Positions 61,528 to 64,000 of a stretch of DNA of 64,000 bases are shown in pieces; the first letter of the stretch is position 1, and each line of letters begins with the position of its first letter. The stretch lies in assembly GCA_016708765.1 (NCBI GenBank), contig JADJFD010000005.1, positions 285,204 to 349,203 of the forward strand, in the 5' to 3' direction. This stretch comes from Chitinophagaceae bacterium (GTDB lineage Bacteria; Bacteroidota; Bacteroidia; Chitinophagales; Chitinophagaceae). Position numbers and translations under genes: made by a program. The notes below the pieces were generated by a model. The model did not search any database. It saw only the letters and a program-made list of their open reading frames with translations, and was not told the DNA's origin.

Positions 61528-63568
61528 TTATTTCTTCATCTCCCCCAACTCCTTCTGCAACCGAAACATTTCATCCCTCAACCTCGCCGCTTCCATAAAA
61601 TCCAAATCCCTTGCCGCTTTCTCCATTGTCTTTTTAATCTTTGTAATCGCTTTTTCCATCTGGGGAATGGTTTTGTATTCTGTCTGCTCTTCTGCTGCAA
61701 CAGTTATCAAGTCTTCATCTGGTGCAATGGCATAAGGATTAGCTGGATCATATCCTTTAATATCTAGCACAGATGTTTGTGCAAAGACTTCTTTGGTTGA
61801 TTTGATAACTGTTCTTGGTGTTATATTATTTTCAATATTAAAAGCAACTTGCTTTTCTCTACGGCGGTTGGTTTCATCAATTGTTCTTCGCATACTTTCT
61901 GTCATCTTATCCGCATAAAAAATAACAAGACCATTTACATTTCTGGCGGCACGGCCTGCTGTCTGTGTCAATGATTTTTCATTGCGCAAAAAACCTTCTT
62001 TGTCTGCATCCAAAATAGCAACCAACGAAACCTCTGGTAGGTCTAATCCTTCTCTTAAAAGGTTTACACCAACCAATACATCAATTGTTCCCAACCTCAG
62101 TTCCCGAAGAATTTCTATTCTTTCCAAAGTATCAACTTCGCTATGTATGTATTTTGATTTGATGTTGATCTTATGCAAGTACTTATCCATTTCCTCCGCC
62201 ATTCGCTTGGTGAGTGTTGTAACAAGCACACGGTCTCCCATGTTTACTCTCTTATCAATTTCATCTAATAAGTCATCAATCTGGGTTTACACTTGGGCGG
62301 ATTTCAATGGGCGGTTCTAATAATCCTGTTGGTCTTACTACTTGTTCAACCACAACACCTCCACATTTTTCTAATTCGTAATCATCCGGCGTAGCAGAAA
62401 CAAAAATGGTTTGGTTTAATAGGGATTCATACTCATGAAAATTGAGTGGGCGGTTATCCAATGCAGAGGGCAAACGAAAACCATAATCAACTAAAACTAA
62501 TTTACGGCTTCTATCACCACCATACATGCCACTTACTTGTGGAATGGTCTGGTGACTTTCATCTACCACCATTAAAAAATCTTTTGGAAAATAATCTAGT
62601 AAGCAGAATGGTCTTGTGCCAGGTTTTCTTCTGTCAAAAAAACGGGAGTAGTTTTCAATGCCATTGCAATAACCCAACTCACGGATCATTTCAATATCAT
62701 AATTTACTCTTTCACTCAGTCGCTGCGCTTCAATATATTTCCCCTCTCGTTTAAAATATTCTGCTTGTGCTGCTACTTCATCTTGTATCTCATATAAAAC
62801 TTGTTGCAGAATATCTTTTGGAGCAATATATAAGTTTGCGGGAAAGATGGCCGCATTTTCCATTACAGCAATACGTTTCCCTTTCAACACATCAATGCTT
62901 TCTATTTCTTCAATCTCATCTCCGAAAAATGTAACACGGTATCCATAATCTACATATGGCAAGTTAATATCTACCGTATCGCCTTTCACCCGAAAAGTAG
63001 CCCGGTTGAATTCTATTGTGGTTCTATTGTATAATGAATTAACAAGAGCATGAAGAAATGCTTGCCTGGAAATAGTTTGTCCTTTGTTGATACGTATAAT
63101 ACCATTTTCATAATCAGTTGGATTGCCCATACCATATATACAACTTACAGAAGCGACAACTATTATATCTCTTCTACCGCTGAGTAAACTTGAAGTAGCT
63201 CTTAGCCTCAGTTTATCTAATTCATCATTAATACTTAAATCTTTTTCGATGTACACATCACTTACCGGCATATAAGCTTCGGGCTGGTAGTAATCGTAAT
63301 AAGAAACAAAATACTCAACAGCATTTTCTGGAAAGAATTGGCGAAACTCTCCATACAACTGTGCTACCAGTGTTTTGTTATGTGTCAACACCAATGTTGG
63401 CCGCTGCACATTCTGAATTACATTGGCGATAGTAAAAGTTTTTCCGCTACCAGTTACCCCCAATAAAGTCTGATATTTTTCATCATTTATTAAGCCTTCT
63501 GTTAATTGACGAATTGCATCCGGCTGATCACCGGCAGGAGGAAAGGGACTATATAAATTAAAAGCCAT
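61528..63568 (-). pseudogene. uvrB: Excinuclease ABC subunit B, frameshifted by one base
   Basis: UvrB is the damage-recognition helicase of nucleotide excision repair. The main frame starts MAFNLYSPFPPAGDQPDAI, has GVTGSGKT (Walker A), the beta-hairpin region YYDYYQPEAYMP and VDESHQTIPQVSGMYGGDRSRK, and ends at PSVNPD. The expected IDDLLDEIDKRVNMGDRVLVTTLTKRMAEEM continues in another frame to 61528, ending with the UVR domain (KTMEKAARDLDFMEAARLRDEM). Removing one G from the run at 62283-62285 gives 679 residues, normal for UvrB. A working copy is expected, so this is probably a sequence error. Confidence 0.92.
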
Positions 63569-63588
63569 TGTGGAGATGCAATTTATAC

Positions 63589-63596
63589 CAAATATA
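63589..63596 (-). promoter_or_regulatory. Bacteroidota -7 promoter element (TATATTTG) of uvrB
   Basis: TATATTTG, an exact TAnnTTTG match on the minus strand, ends 20 bases before the uvrB ATG at 63568. The remaining gap up to the YceI terminator shows no gene. Confidence 0.5.
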
Positions 63597-63731
63597 AAAC
63601 ATAGATAAACCAATAATAATATTATCGAAAATAGTAAACGTATAATACGGACTAGTAAAATAACATTTGAATTACATACTATTTTATTCGGTATTACTGA
63701 AAGACGGGAAGAGATATATTCTATAAATGAT

Positions 63732-63759
63732 GAAAGCCTCTGAAAATACAGAGGCTTTC
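63732..63759 (-). terminator. Intrinsic terminator of the YceI-like gene
   Basis: GAAAGCCTCTG and CAGAGGCTTTC form an 11-pair stem 22 bases after the stop of the YceI-like gene. The T tract is short. Confidence 0.65.
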
Positions 63760-63781
63760 TAATTTATAGGTAACAAATTAT

Positions 63782-64000
63782 TTAAAATTCTGCAGACATT
63801 GTGATTTTAGGTTCTTTCGCCACTTTACCTGCATCAATTGCTCCACCCGTAATACCATAATCAGTTAATTCAATTTCAAAAGAAGACGAAGTTTTAATTT
63901 TGCCTCCTACAATTGTAACAATTACTTCCATTTTCTCATTCTTACTTACGTCACGAACTTTCATATTACCATTTACAGTAACATTATATACCCCGTCTTT
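63782..64000 (-). CDS. YceI-like domain protein, 3' part only
   Basis: The gene runs off the window edge, so only the C-terminal 72 residues are seen. The frame is open to the edge and reads DGVYNVTVNGNMKVRDVSKNEKMEVIVTIVGGKI then SFEIELTDYGITGG and EPKITMSAEF. This alternating beta pattern, with a 'gn(l/m)x(i/v)rgV(t/s)k' strand, is that of YceI lipocalin-like proteins that bind polyisoprenoids. The apparent ATG at 63964 is internal. The start lies beyond 64000. Confidence 0.65.
   Translation of the reverse strand, partial: KDGVYNVTVNGNMKVRDVSKNEKMEVIVTIVGGKIKTSSSFEIELTDYGITGGAIDAGKVAKEPKITMSAEF

Overview
The window looks like ordinary chromosome from a member of the Bacteroidota, most like the Chitinophagaceae/Sphingobacteriia. 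The grounds are low GC, almost no Shine-Dalgarno sequences, many starts preceded by the Bacteroidota -7 element TAnnTTTG, lipoproteins and secreted proteins with the expected signals, and families typical of that group (DUF5606, MerC next to SCO1 and Fur, a secreted caspase, a single-domain asparaginase, a class-III truncated globin). I see no rRNA, tRNA, CRISPR array, insertion sequence, phage module or replication origin.

Layout. 1-3.9 kb: small secreted protein, thioredoxin-like protein, zinc alcohol dehydrogenase, and a membrane protein/THEP1-type NTPase pair. 4.0-8.8 kb: a xanthine-dehydrogenase-type molybdenum hydroxylase operon (FeS/FAD subunit, Mo subunit, XdhC chaperone). 8.8-14.4 kb: two paralogous M23 peptidases around an aminotransferase IV/P1 peptidase pair, an SRPBCC protein, a cupin and PurT. 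14.4-17.3 kb: PnuC and a NadR-like kinase (nicotinamide riboside salvage) with a glycosyltransferase between them. 17.3-22.3 kb: MtgA, a LysE-type exporter, a GH3-like enzyme and a GT2/sugar-transferase fusion. 22.3-31.7 kb: IMPase-ThiL, an S41 protease remnant, omega-amidase-like hydrolase, saccharopine-dehydrogenase-like protein, Nfu, ArsC-like protein, MFS transporter, GT39. 31.8-39.9 kb: asparaginase, a possible noncoding RNA locus, a helical protein, penicillin acylase, SPFH protein and a UvrD/PcrA helicase. 40-47.9 kb: secreted proteins, acyltransferase, GH25 lysozyme, MerC/SCO1/Fur, M3 peptidase, DUF5606. 48-54.5 kb: small accessory enzymes (VOC, DUF1801, DUF4287, lipocalin-like proteins), bile-acid symporter family, globin and DsbA. 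54.5-64 kb: PolA, a small membrane protein, the large ankyrin/propeller/caspase protein, UvrB and the end of a YceI-like gene.

Many genes are interrupted. Five carry a one-base frameshift in or beside a short homopolymer (GH3, penicillin acylase, DUF1579, DsbA, UvrB). Two carry a single in-frame TAA (a glycosyltransferase and IMPase). One (S41) lacks its 3' end. Correcting one base restores a normal full-length protein in each frameshift case, so assembly or read error is the simplest explanation for most.

The strongest candidates for something undescribed are: a minus-strand RNA locus near 32.5-32.66 kb with three copies of one motif and a strong terminator; the exported 1191-residue ankyrin/propeller/caspase protein; the membrane-protein/NTPase pair divergent from the xdh operon; and dispersed palindromic repeats that sit at gene ends and in places are translated into protein.
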